NCBI GenBank assembly: GCA_963971405.1
Contig: OZ020490.1
Coordinates: 18,253,464-18,317,463, forward strand
DNA from: Psococerastis gibbosa
Taxonomy: Eukaryota > Arthropoda > Insecta > Psocodea > Psocidae
Direction of reading: 5' to 3'
Length of the DNA stretch: 64,000 nt
Shown here in pieces: positions 1 through 12,545 of the stretch. The notes under the pieces were generated by a model, which saw only the letters and a program-made list of their open reading frames with translations, had not been told where the DNA came from and made no database searches. How positions within the stretch are numbered: the first letter of the stretch is position 1; each line of letters opens with the position of its first letter. Made by a program: the position numbers and the translations under genes.

Positions 1-1950
1 AAAAGATATTAGTTGCATTGCGATACATTCGATTAATTCATTAATTAATTCATTTAGTCGTTCAAGAATTATTCTAATGAAAATGGTCATACACAATAGA
101 CCATTTTAATTCTAAAAGGGCCAAACATACAAGTCTTACTTAGGAACAGGAAGTAAATGCATGAGATAGCCTCCACTAGGTTTTGTTGCTTCTAATAAGT
201 CAAGTGTTATTGTGGTTCAGATGGAACGTAATAAAGGGTCTTCCCCCTTTGCGAACCCCCCCCCCCCCCCTCCTCCTTCTCATGACTGGATATGAAGAAG
301 TTGGGCGCTTTCCCAGAGCGTCTTGCCACTAGCTTTGTTGTCACATACCGTATATCCGGCCCCTATTCATCTCTTGCGTCTCCAGGTGGTTCCTCTGAGG
401 TTTCCTTAGGGGTTAACAACGAGTGGGGGTGGGGGTAGGCTATGAATTTTGGTCTTTATGGTCTCGTGTTTATTTCCAAACATTTGCTTTTGTTGATATC
501 TATCTTGTGCTGGGTTGTTAATATATTGTACTGTATACGTTATTTTGGAAGTAATTTGAATTTGAGAGTCAGGGAGGGTGATAACTGAGGGGAAATACTT
601 AACATTTTAGCGCTTGTATTATTTAAGGTATGAAATTACAGTTGCAGGACTATTCGCTGCCATAATTATTCATAGTTAAGGGTGAGGAACCCCACTTTCA
701 GTTTTTTTCCACCCAAAATGTCTCGTAAAATATCGATCGTGGGGCCATAAATGATGTGCTACAAGTTAGAAAAAATATTCATCAACCCTTTGATACACAT
801 TAATTGCCGGTAACTAACCCCGAATGGCCACAGTTATTGAAACTTGATAATTTGTAAAAAAACAAAACAAAAAAAACAAAAACAGATACTGAGGATGTCC
901 GGTCGAAGAAGTTCCAAAACTGTGGCTAATTGTTGATAATCACGGTCACATTTTTTTCTGTGACATTTTATTCATGAGTCTACGATGAGAAATTTTACGA
1001 GAAATTGGACTTATTGCAAAAAAACTGAACATGTGGGGGGGGGGGTCCATTAAAAAAAAAAAAAATCTTGCTCTTATGAGCATTTTCAACAGAGATTTAA
1101 CATAATTATTATTTAATTGATTGTAAACTTGTTTTTGCTTTTACGCTATTTAAATTAACCTCTGGCTCAAGTTCGCAACCTTCAATAAAGCCAACTCAGC
1201 CTCAAATAGGGAAAATTGCAAAAAACACTGGTGGCTGTTGAAAAACAAATAAAAGCTAACTTGGTAATGGCTAAACATTAATATCGCTTCTCCGAACTCC
1301 CTCCCCCTCTCCCCGTAATTACAGGACAATAATTGATTGTTCATCAAAAGTGTGCCTACTGAAGCGTAGGTACTCGTATTTCGTAAAAAAACAGGCGGCC
1401 CAGCTGTACATAGGGAGAAATATTTTTAATAATGAAATATCATATCACTGACAAAGAGTCTCGCTCCCATAAAAACAAAAAAAAAATCTTTTGAGGCCTA
1501 TTTTTAATTTTGAAACCATCCAGATTGTATTCTCTTCCAAATGGCCATTGAAATATTTTTACAATAAGAATAAAAAAATAAAAAAATTAGTCGTGTCGAA
1601 TATGAAAAAGATTGGATTTCTATTGTATGGTTACAGGCAGCTACGCCAGATAAAATTACGTACCGTACCATTTTTGTGGGGAATAAAATTTCAGCACTGA
1701 TATCGTATTCAGATTCAGACTAAAGTTCTTAGAATTCCTTGCGTACAAACGTTCACAAGGTAAATGCACTCCAATAAAGATACGATCGTATAAATCTTTT
1801 TCGGGTACTACCTATTCCGATTGTAAAATTTTCCATGTCCTCACAATTCACTAAACACCGGTTTTGATTCTTCTGCTACAGCTAGAGCTGTTTTAAGAAT
1901 TTCTGTTTATGAAAAAATAAATAGAAATAGAAAATGTAGAAGAGCATGTT
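1..1950. other. No gene recognised
   Basis: AT-rich sequence with C-runs (248-270), G-runs (1035-1046) and A-runs. Small open frames have no recognisable motifs. Confidence 0.7.
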
Positions 1951-1956
1951 AAGACA

Positions 1957-2112
1957 TGTAGATTAGTGGTACGGAATCTGACTTTCACCCGAAAGGTAGT
2001 TGGTTCGAGTACCACATTACCTACATTTTCGGGCCATGCTTCGGAGGGCCTTCCTATTTGAGTGTAAGAGGGGGCTTTACAGCCCTAACTCCGCCAGGTT
2101 GGCTTATTATTA
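1957..2112 (+). repeat. tRNA-derived SINE (family 2)
   Basis: Contains GTAGTTGGTTCGAGTACCAC (box B), then ATGCTTCGGAGGGCCTTCC, TTGAGTGTAAGAGGGGGCTT and ends CCGCCAGGTTGGCTTA. Other copies are at 46803-47005, 52775-52920 and 55497-55562, with further pieces at 60.3 and 61.0 kb. Confidence 0.75.
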
Positions 2113-2462
2113 GAACAAAAAAATACCTTATTTATTTAACTATGCTTTCCGTTTCAAAATAACCAATGTTTTTGGCAATTCTGGATCAAAACAAACAGAA
2201 GTCCAGTTTCTTCCTACATCACAGCTTTATTTAGTCAAAACCACCAATGGCTGCCGAATTCTGATGCAAGGCTGCTAATATGTACTTTTTCAAGAGACCC
2301 TTTCTGTGGCCCTCAAGACGAGAAGACAACTGTACCGTCAATTTAGTTTAGTACAGTATATGATTTGTACTGTATTTAGAGGCAGAAATTTTCTACTATA
2401 ATTATAGGGAAAGTTTTGACGGATACACAATTGATGTTTCCTATGAAAATCTTGTACTTTTT

Positions 2463-2640
2463 TTAAGGTTACTCGCATACAAACAATTTAATGAATGTAT
2501 CCGATTGATCTCTTCAGTCACCTCTGTAGGTTAGTACCCGTGCTTACTTACGACACGTCTCCTGTCGCATGGCGCATAAAGACTCGCACAAGTGCAAGCA
2601 CGTTGCCACCTGGCCATCGAAGTCAATTTTTACACCGTTT
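2463..2640 (+). repeat. REP-A dispersed repeat
   Basis: Matches 13590-13778 through ATACAAACAATTTAATGAAT, ACGACACGTCTCCTGTCGCA and the terminal CATCGAAGTC. It is followed at 2670-2735 by part of the stem-loop repeat described at 63.6 kb. Confidence 0.75.
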
Positions 2641-2669
2641 GTCTCTCCAATTGGCTATACTACGAGTAC

Positions 2670-2735
2670 GTAGTGTCACCGAAGATGTCAACCGTTTGGA
2701 AGTAAGCTTTCCAAACGAACACGGCCCAACAGGAA
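2670..2735 (+). repeat. Dispersed stem-loop repeat (partial copy)
   Basis: Reads GAAGATGTCAACCGTTTGGA, lacking the GCAGATGTTGACGAAA part of the full repeat, which could be a deletion between short repeats. AAGTAAGCTTTCCAAACGAA follows. Confidence 0.55.
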
Positions 2736-2769
2736 AGACTGTAAAAGACTTCGTCATCAAAGTCCGGTG

Positions 2770-3790
2770 TTAAACGCCTTTGTCGTTATAGGCCTATAGA
2801 CTACGGTACACATTAATATTTCTTGTTACTTATACTAGTAACTTACCCATTACTCAAATTAAAAAAAAATCTGCTTCTACCACACCACGAAACCTCCCTA
2901 ATATTTCCAGAAACCACCCATGGACGAACTCTTTGATAAAACTTTTTAAAAAGTTAAATACGAATCGCTAAAAGAGTGTTTACCAGGGCGGAGGGAAGTT
3001 AAGAATACGGCAAGAGGTAGGCCTACTTTTGGTAAGCAAAGAAGAAAATTTTGAAAATGTACCTGCAGGGTAGGTAGAATCTTTTCGTATCGAAACTTAA
3101 CGCATCAGCTGTCGTGCTTTTATAAATTCTCCCTGTATCTTCCTGCGAATCTTCTTAAAAAGGTAGTTTCTAGAGTTTGGATGGAAAGCTTGCTCCATAC
3201 TTGTATTTTGCAACTTTTTCATTTCGCTTATCCTCTCTCACTCTGTAATGCTTGCAAACTTACACGAATGCTTTGATATTATAGATTATATTATTTAATA
3301 GTAAGTAATTGGTAGGGAGTGCTATTTCCTCTACTTCAAGTTACAGCCTCCTCTCGTCTCGATCCTGGCACGCCCTCTTCAGCTCCACGTATGTATTGGC
3401 CCCTACTTGCTACAGATATTATTTTCTCGGGCGCCCAGGTCGATTGAAGCCTTCTGTGGTTCTTTCTATGATACAGCTTACGAAGTTCTTGAGTCGTAGC
3501 AAATGTCCACCGAGCTCTGCTTGTACTCGTACATACCGATGCAACCAGAGTTTTTCTTTCGCTTATTCAGGATAGAACCTCCGCATTCATTACATGGCCT
3601 AGCCAAGGTATTCATAGCATGCGACGATATAGCACCACATCTCAATCAATTCGAGTTTTTTTTAAATAACTATATGCATTGCATAGTATAATTGTATCAA
3701 AATACATCATCATTAATGACTGTTGGAACCTGTTAATCGGCTGTGGGGTCCAAATAAGGTGAGGTCTGCCAAGCTGAAATTAGAGGATAT
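2770..3790. other. No gene recognised
   Basis: Frames at 3309-3575 and 3503-3691 are Ser/Leu-rich without motifs or splice signals in place. I see nothing else. Confidence 0.6.
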
Positions 3791-3796
3791 AGTAGA

Positions 3797-3905
3797 AAAA
3801 ACTGGACTAGGTGGGACTCGAACCCACGATCAACACCTAACCGGGGCGTCGTCTTAACAACTTGACCACAGGCCCCGACAAGTCCAGTGCTTCTAATTCC
3901 TGACT
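3797..3905 (-). repeat. tRNA-derived SINE (family 1)
   Basis: The minus strand carries a box-A-like TGTGGTCAAGTTGTTAAGAC and a box B GGGTTCGAGTCCCACC, as in a tRNA. The same block is followed by similar downstream sequence at 45030 and 48955, which marks a dispersed SINE rather than a single tRNA gene. Confidence 0.75.
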
Positions 3906-4535
3906 TATAGTCTCTAACTTTTCGAGGTGACAGACCTCCAAACGTTAGGGGGATTCATCTATGGCAACCAATGTTCGACTTCCGGATAATTTCTTCACAA
4001 CTTTTTATTTCATGGCCCCCTGAGTCTGAAACCACCCTCCGTTCAAAATTATATATATACATATATATGTATATAATATATGTGTACTGTAAGTAAGCAC
4101 GTATGTATGTATGTATATTGATTTTAGGAAACACTCTAACTTCCGTAAATATTATCCGATTTTGATTAAACTTGGCACAAAAATTGTTCATACAAATGTC
4201 TTGATTAAGTTCGTTAACCAGCAAGATCCATACTATTTAGTTACAAGATGGCGGCCGATTGATACCTTATATAATTCTTATCTCAGTTAATATTCGTTGC
4301 AGAGGAATGAATTAAAATTTGAAAGCCCGTATTATTATCTACGATAATGGTTATCAACACTTTTTAAGACAAATCAACAATTTTAAGATGACGTCCAGTC
4401 AAAGTAAAAATAATTTAATAAGTAAAAGTTCATAGTCGTAGTTGTTTGGCACAAGTGTTTTTGTGTGTTGATGTTGTGGTCGGAAAAATAATGAAGTATT
4501 TTTTATTTTTTTATTACATACATAGCGTAGGTAGC

Positions 4536-4705
4536 CAAGGGCGAATTGAATGGGGGTCCGTGGGTCCAAATAATAAAATGAACTTACACTAGATAACAAT
4601 GGGTTTACAGTGGGAATTAAAAATAATAATGTTTTCAATGTTATAATCCACTGAACCTGCCCGCTGACCCCCCCCCCCTTTAATTAGAGGCAAAATCCCC
4701 CCTTG
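4536..4705. mobile_element. hAT MITE with exact 8 bp duplication TAGGTAGC
   Basis: 170 bp, ends CAAGGGCG/CCCCCCTTG, flanked by TAGGTAGC at 4528-4535 and 4706-4713. Shares AATGAACTTACACTAGATAA and GGGTTTACAGTGGGAAT with the element at 34634-34812. It contains a C-run at 4669-4678. Confidence 0.85.
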
Positions 4706-4713
4706 TAGGTAGC

Positions 4714-5680
4714 GTAGAGGAAAAGCAGGGTCTGTAGAATCTCCCTACACCTGATCGGCCAGAGCCGAAAGGGAATTTTTTCAATAAATTACCAGTTTCA
4801 TCGAGCATGTAACTGAACCCAATCCATACAGGAAACAATATACTGAAATTCAGACGTTTAAACACATCTTGAAAGGGCGCCAATTCCGCCCCCACTAACC
4901 CCCTCCCCACCTCCCCCGCTTTCCCTTAGGGATCTACTTGTGTATCTGCTGCATGTGCAGATTGAACTTCTCTCATCGCTCAATCCCCTACGTCTTATTT
5001 ACAATTCAAATCCGGAGCAAAGTGAATCTTTCCATCTACAATATGAACCTGCTGTCGTATTTATTAGCCATTTAATCAACTCATCTAGTTATACATTGAA
5101 TTTTCCGCTTTTCCCCTTTTTTACGTTTTTCTCCTTTTGTATTAGGTCATTTGGTATTTAAATTACCGGGCTTAGAGAATTTTTTTAGAGGTAATTTTGG
5201 ATCTTTCCGACTTTGACTCCTGATCTGAAGGGTAAAATAGTTATTGATTAGCTGCTTCTTTGCTTGTTATTCATAATGAAGCTTCGGACACCTACCAACG
5301 ACAAAGGTAGCTCTCAAAGAACAGTAGCTGTATTTAACAAAGACTTGACAGTAACGTTTGAAACAGACATTACTCATACGGATTTCTTAATTAATGTTAG
5401 GTTTGACCTTTTTTTCAATTGCAAATTGCACACGGACTGAGCTCTGCAGCATGTCATAATTGTAATTGTAAAGACATCTGATGGAAATAATAAAGTTATT
5501 GTTAAGTTATTAGTATAAAGTTATTATAATATTAAATGCTATGTTAGACTCGTAGCCTATCTGTATCTTGGTTAAGTCATGCTTTCGGCTGTTACATTGT
5601 CTCACTTGTAAGCTTGTCTCAGCTTGTTCGTTATAGCTTGTAGCAAGTGTAGGGTGACATCGAGGACGTATACCAGTTTG
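4714..5680. other. No gene recognised
   Basis: AT-rich, with short low-complexity frames only. Confidence 0.6.
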
Positions 5681-5689
5681 CTAGAGAGA

Positions 5690-5815
5690 AAAGAAATAAA
5701 ACAATGGCCGAGCTAGCGTTAGCGTCCGATCGGGGCGAGTTCAAGAAATGGGTATGGGCGACCCCCTCACGCTGAGCATGCGGCACTAAGATGGAAGAAG
5801 AAGCAGCATTCCTAG
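5690..5815 (+). mobile_element. LINE 3' end, same family as 12.9 kb
   Basis: Matches the minus-strand 3' UTR at 12932-13030: AATGGCCGAGCTAGCGTTAG, a GTCCGATCGGGGCGAGTTCA segment, and CCCTCACGCTG followed by a short GAA tail at 5792-5800. Confidence 0.65.
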
Positions 5816-6493
5816 GTTGGGTCATGTGCTTGTAGATAAAAAGGAATACTGGGCTGCCGAAGTATTCCAACTTAGCCCGCACGGGTGCAGATCACTGTCA
5901 GTAGATCCCTGAACTGTGGCTTTAGAGACGAACCTAGTAACCTACTGTATCTAGTGATCCAGCTGAATAGGCTATGCAAATAATCGAAATATTATGGAAT
6001 CGTAACTTATCCGAGGAAGTAAAATTCTTTAAAGAAAATAATGACCGCTGAAGCGAAATTGGATTAAGCGAAGCAAGGAAAAAAGGGTGGGGGGAATGTT
6101 CCTGTTATTAAACTTATAATTCTCCTAGTATATCAAAGAGTAAGCAGAGGTAGGAGTACGCATTATAATGGCCATGTTAAAGTAATCCCTAACGACCTAA
6201 CTTTGTCTGCTGCCACTTAACTAAAATGGCCGATTGATCGCGCGCTTTTTTTTCGAAATGAGGGCCTTGTCAACTTTTACAAAATGATATCGCCTTATAT
6301 TACAAAACTTTTCATAATAATTAGCTTTTCAAGAATTTTTTAAAACTTTCTAGCATTTTTTTAAATTTCAATTTCTCTTTCTGTCAGATTGCGTAGAGGT
6401 ATGTACTGGCAGTTTGCCGGTTTGTATAGTGATTGTTGGCAGATGTCAGTGATGTACGTCATTGCATTGGGTTGAGGTAAGAGGATACCCTCC

Positions 6494-6744
6494 CAGTGGC
6501 TGCGCCAGAAATTTTTAGGCGGGGGGGGGGGGGTAAGGGGGAATGACTTCTATCTGGGGGGCCAATGAAAAAAAAAACATTTTTCGTTGGGAGTAGGTAT
6601 AATGAAAGTAAGTAGGTAACTTGTAACCAGTTTTAATTCTGACGTTTTTAATTACAAAAATTGTGCTATATAACATGTAAAATATCTCAAAAGGCGGAGA
6701 AACTTTCGGGGGGCAGCCCTCCGGCCCCCCGTAGCGCCGCCACT
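6494..6744. mobile_element. hAT MITE with exact 8 bp duplication TACCCTCC
   Basis: 251 bp, ends CAGTGGCTGCGCC/GGCGCTA..CGCCACTG type (left CAGTGGC, right GCCACTG). TACCCTCC lies at 6486-6493 and 6745-6752. A run of 13 G's is at 6522-6534. Confidence 0.85.
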
Positions 6745-6983
6745 GTACCCTCCTCAGCGCTAGAGCGTCTGTACGTTCGTTTCTCAGCAGGCCGATGTCA
6801 CTTGGTACCCACTGAAACACGAGGTGCCATTGCTGAAAGAGCTTACACTCTATAAATCTAACCTTATCCAAAAGAAACTGAGTATTTTGAACGGTACACA
6901 TGTACAGGGTTGCCAAACGTCCCGTAATTTGAGGGACAGTCACGTTTGAAGGGTTTGTCCCGTGTCCCTTACGCTTCTCGTAA

Positions 6984-7276
6984 CAGAGGCGGTCCCAGAC
7001 CTCATAAAAGGGGGAGGCACTTTTCAGTAGCGTAACGACAGGTTTTCAAAGGGGGTGGTGTATAATTTGGCGCCCCTCTACCCGTTTTCGTAAAAGTGTA
7101 TAAAATGGGAAAAGCCGTTCTCATGGACTAACGAAGCTTTTACATTAATGACCTTACCGTCCTTTGCGCATGAGCCAGAGAGTTCGGAGGATATGAATAA
7201 GGGGGCCCGGGGGTCTCCCCCGGGTATTTTTTTTGCGGGCAATTGCCCGCAGTGCCAGTCGCTGCACCTGCCTCTG
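6984..7276. mobile_element. hAT MITE with exact 8 bp duplication TCTCGTAA
   Basis: 293 bp, ends CAGAGGC/GCCTCTG, flanked by TCTCGTAA at 6976-6983 and 7277-7284. It sits inside an older repeat with GTTGCCAAACGTCCCGTAAT at 6909 and ATCCCGTATTT near 7299. Confidence 0.8.
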
Positions 7277-8079
7277 TCTCGTAAGAGACGGAAAATATCC
7301 CGTATTTAAAGGCTTAGGATTAACAGAAATAATTAGATTACTCGCGACTTCGTGGTATTTCATTTTAATAAACAAAAAATAACAAAAACAAAAACAAAAA
7401 GTTTTAGAAAAACTTGTTATAATAACAACCCGAATTAGTAAAACCCAAATAATAAATAATAAATAATAAGAAATTAACTTTGTCGAAGAAACCCACTTGT
7501 GTTAGTATAAAACCCAGAGCGCTTTCGGCAAGAACTGCCAACTACAGAGGGAAACCCACATGCATAGTTACACCTTATCTGCTATTTGAGACTTGCTCAA
7601 CTCGAGGAGAAGATGCAAATGTGACTAGGGATTATTTGGGTTTTACTAATTCGGGTTGTTATAACAAGTTTTTGTTATTTTTTGTTTATTAAAATGAAAT
7701 ACCACAAAGTCACGAGTAATGTAATTTTTTCTGTTAAAACGGCTAGTCTTGCTGAACAACTCGAAATCTATAGGAAACCTAAAGAAAAATTCGCCATTGC
7801 TTAATTCACTGAACCTCAAATTTAACCAAGATTGCAAAAGACTTAGAATAACTCCTAAATACATCCAAATTAAAACAGCAACCTTTTCCACACAATCCAA
7901 TAAAGCACTTAGAATCGCCCAGAAAGTCTGGCTAGCAGAAGAAAATACAATACAATACAAAAATTAGAGTCCCTGACCAGCCAGAGCCGCATCGACCGTG
8001 TCAACAAAAATAGCCACCTGAGACGGTTTTGTACGAAAAAAAGAGGAGGTACTTAAACAGTCCAGCTCCTGGGGTCGCA

Positions 8080-8560
8080 CTCATAGACATAGTAAAATAG
8101 TTTTATTAGCTCCATGGTCGCACTCATCCAAATTATATAGTGAGGCGTCAATAGGGCCTAAGTCTGTTGTTTCTATGTTCTGAAACTAGCTGGATCCAAC
8201 TGACTTACTAAAAATGGTAGCTTATTGTAAAGTCGGTACACAAGTTTCGGATACGAATCCCTCGACTTGTTTAGACGACACCTAGGCATATCAAACCCTT
8301 TCGCCGATCGCGTACTCCGAGCTGGCAATCCAGGATTCATCTTTACGGCCATGAGACAATTAAAGAAATACTGGCCATGAACAGTGAGGACTCTTGCGGC
8401 TTTAGAAAGGGGTCTTCAGTGAGCAAGATACGAACTTTTTGTGATAATGCGGATAGCTCGTTTTTGTAGTTAGAGTACCTTGCTTACTCCTGCGCAGAGT
8501 GCTCCCATGCCAGCATACCATAATTTATATTGGTATGAAACAGACCATGGTATGCCATCA
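8080..8560 (-). mobile_element. LINE C-terminal fragment inside the Penelope-like element
   Basis: The minus-strand frame reads AARVLTVHGQYFFNCL, then DMPRCRLNKS and LVYRLYNKLP. The VHGQY and YNKLP strings are typical of the C-terminal end of many LINE polymerases. The frame is interrupted and the fragment lies between the N-terminal and middle parts of the Penelope relic, so it is a later insertion into it or a composite. Confidence 0.55.
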
Positions 8561-9610
8561 AAAGATACTGTTCCGGCACCAGTCTACCAAGTTTACCTAG
8601 CAGAAATCAAAAAATGGTTCAAAATCAGAGACAGCTTAAGCCTATACAGTACCTACCTTAAAGTTTTACATTCAGAATTATCTTGCAAACTTCACTTTTT
8701 AGAATGGACCACCTTCCAAGATCAAATGTACACAAAAATTAGTGACATCACTTACAAAAAACGCACTACACAAAATAAAAAAAATAAAAGTACGGAGTCA
8801 AAACCAAAATAAAAATTAAATTCAACGGAATGCATCACACATCACATCGCGACCCGAAATATCAGATGCGCGAGACGAACGTAACTTTTCACCCCCGTCA
8901 TCGATCGATGCAGACTGAGGTCAAGGCCTCCCGCGCAGTCACTACAATACCCATCACAAGACATAAATTCTATCCTCGCACCGTCAACTTATCTAACACG
9001 ATTTTCAACACAAAAGAAATGGAACTTCTCAACAAGGGCCTCAAGTATTGCCCCGATATAGGTCTAAACAAAAACACGTTAACTAACTTAATGTCAGTCA
9101 CTGAATTTAGCCTAAAAAACCACCATAATGAAAAACACATAGCATCAGATATTCTGAAAAACGTCAAACCTATACACACAAAAACGATAACACTAAATCT
9201 ATAAAAAAGAAACTAGCCCAAGATAACCTTACACTCACCAAGGCGGATAAAGGAAATTCCATTTTCATTTTACCTACCCAAGATTATGTTTCTAAAGTCT
9301 TAGACCTCATTTCTGACGAATCCACATTCATAAAACTCAGTGTAGACCCCACAAATAAATTCCAAAAAGCAACCAAAAAAGCCATTAAACAAAGCTCTAA
9401 TGCGATACCTCAAATATAGCCTATAAAATTACCCCGTGGCTCCTTCATTTTTTGGTCTGGTTAAACTTCATAAACCCAATCAACCTATCCGCCCAGTAGG
9501 TAGTTTCGTATAACAGTGCCCCAGCCAGCAAAGTAGCTGGTTTTCTCAACAAACACATTGGCGAGCTCTCCAACTTCACACCCCGCCACAGCGTCAAAAA
9601 CTAATTCGAG

Positions 9611-10009
9611 TTGGTTTCCCGCCTTAAGCACCTTTCCTTATCCAGCAATGTCAAACTCGTTTCATTCGATGTCAATAATCTGTTTACTAATATTCCCGTA
9701 CCCGAAGTAGGTAAATTAGTTGCCCAGTCACTCTATCACTATAATACCTCAAACAATCTTATTTCTGAAACCCTCCTTCTGTTAGACACATGCACTCATC
9801 AAAACTATTTCCGATTCGAATCTGACTTCTACCAACAAAAAATAGGCCTACCTACGGGTTCTTCCCTTTCTCCCCTTCTTGCTGAAATTTTTATGGATCA
9901 CTTCGAACACAAACTTCTACACAATAAAAATCCCCTAGGCCTAGTTAAATGTATATCTTTCTGGACACGGTATGTAGATGATATGCCTTTGCCTTTGGAC
10001 AGAAAGTAA
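9611..10009 (+). pseudogene. Penelope-type reverse transcriptase fragment
   Basis: An open stretch contains FDVNNLFTNIPVPE, then GLPTGSSLSPLLAEIFMDHF and RYVDDM. These are the motif A Asp, motif B and the YVDD active site of a Penelope-like reverse transcriptase; the LFTNIP and GS(S)LSP forms are typical of that class rather than of LINEs. Flanking frames (about 9230-9420 and 10010-10500) continue the protein but contain stop codons and shifts, so this is a relic. Confidence 0.85.
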
Positions 10010-10594
10010 CAGACAACTAGACAATTTCTTAAGTTTTATCAACACCATTCACCCAAATATATCCAATTTACCATGGAAGTAGAAGAAAACAACTCCCTGA
10101 ACTTCTTAGACCTCACGATCACCAAAAATAATAGTACGGTACCTTAGAATTCAAGATAGAAGAAATATAGAAAGAATCTAAGAAACGCATAGCGATAAAT
10201 GATAATATAATCCCTGTTGATTCTTCTCACCCATCCCAGTACAAACACGCAGCCTTCCATAGTATGATTTTTCAACTCCTTAGCATCCCTATGAATGAAA
10301 CCAACTATAATAATGAATTAAATACAATAAAACAAATTGCCCAAAATAACAATTTCAATCCCAATCTAGTAGACAGAATTCTACGGCATCACAAAATCAA
10401 ACACAACCTCAAACTAATTTACCCCCCCCCCCCCCCAGAGAGCATAAACCCGGAAACCAATAAATCATATTTCAGAATGCAATACATAGAAAAAAATCAC
10501 AAAAAAGATAAGTAACCTCATTTCTTCTACAACCGTAACAATTTAGCCAATAAACTCATGAACTGCAAAACCTAACCAGAAAAGGAAAAAGGCA

Positions 10595-10960
10595 ATGGAG
10601 TTTATCGTCTAAATTGTAACGATTGTAACGCAATTTACATAGGCCAAACAGGCAGGAGCTTTAAAACTTGGGTCAAAAGACATATAACAGGTAAAGGAGA
10701 CACCAGCACCAACAGCACATTCGCGAAGCACCTTAACTCAGAAAATCACACATTCGATCCTCACAATTGGACAGCCCTACACAAAATAAAGAAAAGTTAC
10801 TTTAAATTTTTTTGAAAATGTTGAAATTAAAAGAGCTTTACGCAATAGGGAAAAATTAAAAAAACGACATAACATTCACACAATCATCCCCTCTAATAGA
10901 TCTAGCCCCCCCCCCCGCTCCCAGTCCTATATAAACCAAGGTTTCCTCTCCCTAGTCACA
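10595..10960 (+). pseudogene. Penelope-like element GIY-YIG endonuclease relic
   Basis: The frame reading NGVYRLNCNDCNAIYIGQTG carries the GIY-YIG core with the Cys pair inserted before it, as in Penelope-like elements. It then reads KRHITGKGDTSTNSTFAKHL and NSENHTFD. Stops follow after about 70 residues. A second, independent relic of the same domain is at about 59220-59540. Confidence 0.8.
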
Positions 10961-11199
10961 TTTGCATCTTCTCCTCGAGTTGAGCAAGTCTCAAATCGCA
11001 GGTAAGGTGTAACTGTGCTAGTGGGTTTCCCTCTGTAGATGGCAGTTCTTGCCGAAAGCACTCAGGGTTTTATACTAACACAAGTGGGTTTCTTAGACAA
11101 AGTTAATTTCTTAACGATTATTTCGGTTTTACTAATTCGGGTTGTTATAAACAAGTTTTTCTAAAACTCTAAGTTTTTGTTATTTTTTGTTTATCTTAG

Positions 11200-12545
11200 G
11201 TTTAAAATGTGCTAATATAATAAAATGTTACCAAAAAATTTAAATTTGACGCCATTTCTAAACTAATTAAAATCAATTTTTTAATGTCTATGGTTTATTA
11301 TTAATGATTTTGTTTTAAAATATATATATATATATATTTTGAACAGTGTGATGGAGAATAACCAATCTTTTCACATAGGTAGGTGTCCCCTTACTCTTTG
11401 GTCATGGGCCACTGAAGAAAGTTGTATATGCAACTGGCGTCCCGTAAATGCGAAAAATTTATTTGGCAACCCTGCCCATGTAGCCTACCACCTGAAACCC
11501 CCTAAAATATATTCTGCTGGAGAAAGAAATCTGTTCCACATGATGGGAGCTATTTATTTTATGAATTCAATGGTTCCTCCCGGCTCCCCCCCCCCCATCC
11601 CTCTTCTTAAATTTTCCAGGCACGTCCTTATCCCTTATCCTCCGGACATGAACATTAGTTAATTCGATTGAAATGGCTGAAAATGAAAATAGATTTTTTT
11701 TGGAAGGAATTGCTGACCAAACCAATCTTTCACCTTTTTGCCTTTTCCGTTTAATTCGATTATAGCCATCTTATGGGCTATCTGACTGGAATATTAAGTT
11801 ATTTCCTTTTGCAAGGGAACACCTACCTACGTAATTTCAATATGTGCACATTTTAGGCTCGATACACACGGAAGATTCTCCCTGTAGCGATGTACATTTA
11901 GTTGAGGACTGATAATGTTATGTAGAACTGCACGTTAAAAGAAACACTGATGTATTGTGTAATGAAAAATAGGTATTGTATGTGTCTGTAAAATACAATA
12001 CGTTAACAATAATTGAAAAATTATCTTAAGAGGACATGGAACGTAGAAAATTTTGGCACTATAACAGCTGTCGTTTTTTCATCTTGTCTCTCTTCTACAC
12101 CAGTTAAGTGTTTTCCCATGAATAAAGGCAACGTGAAGCCAGTTTATGAAGTTCATGAAAAAGGCCGTTTTGGCAATGAATAGAGTCACTCCTGTGTTGA
12201 TCCTGTCTTTCCTTTGATATTGGTAGGGCGTATCAGAATCTATCCTTTCAGGCTGAAACGTAAAAATTTTGCGCATTGTAACATTTCGCCAACTTGGCTT
12301 TAAGGGCAAATCGTACTATTTTTCAAAGTCGATTTTCCGAGGAAATATCGATCGCAGAGAAACACTCCTCTACATTTCGATTCACGACGTTTGGCCTTCA
12401 CTAACATTAATTGGCCACAGATAATGAACTCTTTCCCCAGGACTACCACACGAATAGTTCATTGTATAAATCAAATTCAATAATTGTGGCCAATCTGAGC
12501 TCAAAAAAGTTTCTTCTGTTTAAACGTTTACCCTGATATTTTTAG
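11200..12545. other. No gene recognised
   Basis: Between the Penelope relic and the GAA tract. A short TA-repeat lies at 11321-11335 and a C-run at 11588-11598. Some sequence may be diverged DNA element; no borders found. Confidence 0.55.

Larger units (their letters stand above)
7335..11195 (+). mobile_element. Decayed Penelope-like element with inverted terminal arms
   Basis: Broken frames on the plus strand read, in order: an N-terminal region (7749-8035), a charged region (8830-9200), a reverse transcriptase (about 9230-10010) and, near 10600-10800, a GIY-YIG nuclease (GVYRLNCNDCNAIYIGQTGR). RT followed by GIY-YIG is diagnostic of Penelope-like elements. The ends are complex: 7341-7452 is an inverted copy of 7630-7725, and 7478-7620 is an inverted copy of 10964-11105. 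That fits the pseudo-LTRs and partial inversions that such elements leave. A separate LINE fragment on the minus strand sits at about 8080-8560. Many stops and shifts show it is inactive. Confidence 0.85.

Noticed and set aside
3802..3888. Possible tRNA gene (good A and B boxes, minus strand)
   Set aside because: The same block with the same downstream sequence is repeated at 45.0 and 49.0 kb, so it is a SINE; the 3' half does not form a clean tRNA.
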